A stretch of 64,000 bases of DNA from Arcobacter_B sp049472135. GTDB lineage: Bacteria > Campylobacterota > Campylobacteria > Campylobacterales > Arcobacteraceae. The position numbers and the translations under genes were made by a program. This document shows, piece after piece, positions 61,926 through 64,000 of the stretch. Under the pieces are notes generated by a model, which did not search any database, was not told the origin of the DNA, and saw only the letters and a program-made list of their open reading frames with translations. Numbering within the stretch: the first letter of the stretch is position 1; every line of letters begins with the position of its first letter. The DNA lies in assembly GCF_049472135.1 (NCBI RefSeq), contig NZ_JBMOVV010000001.1:428264-492263 (forward strand). The letters run 5' to 3'.

Positions 61926-62849
61926 TTATTTACATTTATTGTAAGACTCTTCTAATTTATTATATAAAATCTCAAAACTTACATTATCCATATTTTCTAA
62001 GTGTGAAACCATAACAACATTATCTTCTTGTCCATTCCACTCTTTTATATAAGTTCCTTCTTTATAACCATTGTCTTGTCTAAATTTATTTAAACAGTTT
62101 TTACCAATGTAAAGCTTTTGAAGCCAGTTAAATGATAAACCAGAAACTTTACAACATCTAAAGAACTGGTCAATAAATCTTTCTACACCACTAAATGAAG
62201 GCATATTGTTTGTTTCAATTGCTAAAGCAATGTATGATAGTTTCTCAGCTTCTTTAACCATAACTTTTACATCAATTTCTTCAACAGCTTCATAAATACA
62301 ATGAGTATTAACTAAAGATACAGCTTTTGGTACATTTGTTTCTTGTAAAATATATGACATTAAGAAGTGCCAAATATCAACTAACTCTACATGAATATTT
62401 TTCATATCAGGTTGTGCAGCTATATTCTTCCAGTGTTTCCATGGAGTTGAATCAATTAATTCTGCAACTTCCATATGAATACATCTAAGCCAGTTTATTT
62501 CTTTTCCAAATTTATTTCTACCTAATTCCCAGTTTTTACCATTTGTAGAATCATTTAATTGTTTTTGTAATAAAAACATTTCTTCTAATTTATGAGGGAA
62601 TGAAGAAGCTTCTTCTAATAGTTCTGCTAAAGGTAAACACTCTTCTACTAAAGTATCTAATGTAGCATTATTTGGTAACTCTTTTTCTCCTTTTAGTAAG
62701 TGAATGATTAAAGATACAGTATATGGTACTTGATCTTTTTCTTCCCACTCTAAAACATCAGAAGAAGTTACTCCTATATATTGCACAAAATCCTCAATTG
62801 ATAAAAAACCAAGTGATTTAATGCTCTCTTTTAAATCTTTATATAACAA
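61926..62849 (-). CDS. dut: Dimeric all-alpha dUTPase with N-terminal HTH-like extension
   Basis: The protein has 307 residues. Residues about 85-307 are a MazG-superfamily dUTPase of the Campylobacter type: LEEMFLLQKQLND, INWLRCIHMEVAELIDSTPWKHWK and HVELVDIWHFLMSY hold the metal-binding Glu/Asp. The first 85 residues are an extra region resembling an HTH (FLSIEDFVQYIGVTSSDVLEWEEK), longer than the usual protein of about 230 residues. It hydrolyses dUTP to dUMP, keeping uracil from DNA. The HTH suggests DNA binding, perhaps self-regulation. Confidence 0.85.
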   Translation of the reverse strand: MLYKDLKESIKSLGFLSIEDFVQYIGVTSSDVLEWEEKDQVPYTVSLIIHLLKGEKELPNNATLDTLVEECLPLAELLEEASSFPHKLEEMFLLQKQLNDSTNGKNWELGRNKFGKEINWLRCIHMEVAELIDSTPWKHWKNIAAQPDMKNIHVELVDIWHFLMSYILQETNVPKAVSLVNTHCIYEAVEEIDVKVMVKEAEKLSYIALAIETNNMPSFSGVERFIDQFFRCCKVSGLSFNWLQKLYIGKNCLNKFRQDNGYKEGTYIKEWNGQEDNVVMVSHLENMDNVSFEILYNKLEESYNKCK

Positions 62850-62969
62850 ATGTGTCTCCTAAATAATATAAAGTTGTTTTATTTTTGTAATAGTATCTAA
62901 AGTTCGATGAATAATAGATTTTATATAAAAGAAAGTTTAATTTTACGTTATCACTTTAGTTATTAATAA

Positions 62970-63143
62970 TTATTTAAACTGTTTTTGTTGATAAAAGTTA
63001 CAATCCGTTCCACTTGAATTTTTTACCACTCTTGATGGTATTAGCTTTGACTTAAAGTTATAAGCCCTGCAACCATGAGGCCTAGATTGCTCCCATGTAA
63101 CAAAATAATTAACGCATTTTTGACAAATAATCCTTTTTTCCAT
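62970..63143 (-). CDS. Small Cys protein, unknown
   Basis: A 57-residue frame beginning MEKRIICQKCVNYFVTWEQ and containing RPHGCRAYNFKSKLIPS and NSSGTDCNFY. Four Cys in the pattern CxxC...C...C suggest a metal site. Sequence of this type, ending in SSG.DC..F, is one I associate with small conserved proteins of the phylum. A GA-rich start region is not obvious. It lies between dut and the chemoreceptor gene. Confidence 0.6.
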   Translation of the reverse strand: MEKRIICQKCVNYFVTWEQSRPHGCRAYNFKSKLIPSRVVKNSSGTDCNFYQQKQFK

Positions 63144-63226
63144 GTATATATTTTATCCAAAATTTACTATAATAATATTTAAGAACAAAAATAACTAACT
63201 GACATTTAGTTTTAAAGGTAAAAAGT

Positions 63227-64000
63227 ATGTTTACAAATATGGACACTAACAAAAGATTGTGGGTTAATATGATATTAACTCAAATTGGGTTTGCATGTAT
63301 AAGTGTAATAGCTATAATAACGACATCTGATTTAATAGCTATCTTTGCAATTAATATAGTTTTTGGTATTTTAATTTTCTATACTACAACAGCAGCTAAA
63401 AATAGAATTGTTGGTGGAATAAATAGATTTAAGAAATATTTAAATGACATAGTTAATTTTACCTTTATGCGTTCTAACTCTGTTGAAAAAGCAAAGTATA
63501 TAAAGAACGATGAAATAGGTTTAATTTTACATGAGATGAATGAGTATTACGATACTTTTGATTCTATGAGAAAAGCAGATATGAAAGTATTAGGTGAGAT
63601 TATTCTTACTTTAAACAAAGTTGAACAAGGTATTTTTAAATGTAGAGTAAAATCAGACTCTTCAAACTTTATGGTAAGTGCTTTAAGAAAATCTCTTAAT
63701 CAAATGCTAGATGTTCTAGAAAGAAATATGAATAGTATTAAAGATGCTTCAACTTCATATGCAAATGATGACTTTTCTAAAAAGATTGATATTCCTTTTG
63801 ATATTAGAGATAATATGCTTGAAGTAATGACTAGTATTAATACTTTAGGTGATACTCTTGCAAATCATGCAAAAACAAACCTAGAGAATGGAGAGAGATT
63901 AGAGAAGAATTCATCAATCATGAGAAACTCAATGCATAATCTTTCAACAAAAGCAAATGAACAAGCAGCTTCATTAGAACAAACTTCTGCTTCTTTAGAA
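63227..64000 (+). CDS. Methyl-accepting chemotaxis protein, 5' part
   Basis: ATG at 63227 with AAAGGTAAAAAGT upstream opens a frame to the window end (258 codons). Two adjacent spans (about residues 12-31 and 35-53) are separated by only a few residues, so there is no periplasmic sensor domain. A HAMP-like and helical linker region (KNDEIGLILHEMNEYYD) leads into the signalling helices, with NEQAASLEQTSASLE, the methylation-helix pattern of receptors. The C-terminus is outside. It probably senses cytoplasmic or membrane signals. Confidence 0.88.
   Translation, partial: MFTNMDTNKRLWVNMILTQIGFACISVIAIITTSDLIAIFAINIVFGILIFYTTTAAKNRIVGGINRFKKYLNDIVNFTFMRSNSVEKAKYIKNDEIGLILHEMNEYYDTFDSMRKADMKVLGEIILTLNKVEQGIFKCRVKSDSSNFMVSALRKSLNQMLDVLERNMNSIKDASTSYANDDFSKKIDIPFDIRDNMLEVMTSINTLGDTLANHAKTNLENGERLEKNSSIMRNSMHNLSTKANEQAASLEQTSASLE

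Overview
The window is AT-rich DNA from a member of the Campylobacterota, most probably an Arcobacter-type genome (Arcobacteraceae). The evidence is the gene content. It includes futalosine-pathway menaquinone synthesis (mqnC), a second GluRS-type gene, a RibB with a decayed GTP-cyclohydrolase half beside a separate ribA, a dimeric all-alpha dUTPase, LptB, BamA, oadGAB-pckA and many small proteins of Campylobacterota type. I assign the group by recognising these protein families; no search was run.

Region 1 (1-10.1 kb) is accessory DNA. From 1 to about 3.6 kb, on the minus strand, lies part of a filamentous-phage (inovirus) prophage with a Pf-like order: a divergent repressor, a gpV-like candidate, a textbook major coat protein with signal peptide, a chain of small coat-like membrane proteins, and the start of a Cys-rich pIII-like protein that runs off the left edge. 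Zot/pI, the replication initiator and an integrase are not visible and would lie to the left. From 3.7 to 6.4 kb there is a plus-strand set of membrane or exported proteins: a pentapeptide-repeat/channel-like protein, a 36-residue membrane peptide, a small secreted protein, a Gly/Ala-zipper membrane protein and a multi-spanning protein. At 6.5-9.7 kb, on the minus strand, a two-gene operon pairs a HARE-HTH/EVE-like/HNH endonuclease with a membrane protein that has a cytoplasmic coiled coil and a C-terminal OmpA-like peptidoglycan-binding domain. It recalls type II Zorya in component logic but as a single chain, and it is the best candidate for a new defence system here.

Region 2 (10.2-24.3 kb) is core. 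A long plus-strand run holds bamA, mqnC, an M16-like protein lacking the zinc motif, a GluRS-like protein that has lost both class I signature motifs, yggT and slt. After an antisense lipoprotein come cbiX, mobB, fbp, a small Cys protein, metG and a Mur-ligase-N-like protein. An isolated S24 repressor follows. Region 3 (24.5-31.2 kb) is central carbon metabolism (oadG-oadA-oadB, pckA) and ribBA. Four tRNAs (Gln, fMet, Met, Thr) lie at 31.3-31.7 kb.

Region 4 (31.8-55.1 kb) is mostly housekeeping: lipoproteins, glyS, rsmG, ribA, hemB, argF, hemN, a GDPD, an Fe-S oxidoreductase subunit, lgt, a response regulator, polA, kdsB, a coupled c-di-GMP gene pair (EAL and GGDEF), lptB-tsaE-trpD, an S4 protein and argG. 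Region 5 (55.2-61.3 kb) is a compact plus-strand operon: M20 peptidase, RimK-like ATP-grasp ligase, a second ATP-grasp fused to two ComEA-like helix-hairpin-helix units, and a large M14 carboxypeptidase. It looks like an uncharacterised peptide-ligation/hydrolysis system. The window ends with a gamma carbonic anhydrase, an HTH-dUTPase fusion, a small Cys protein and the 5' part of a chemotaxis receptor. Convergent genes are repeatedly separated by palindromic terminators that contain or touch the stop codons.
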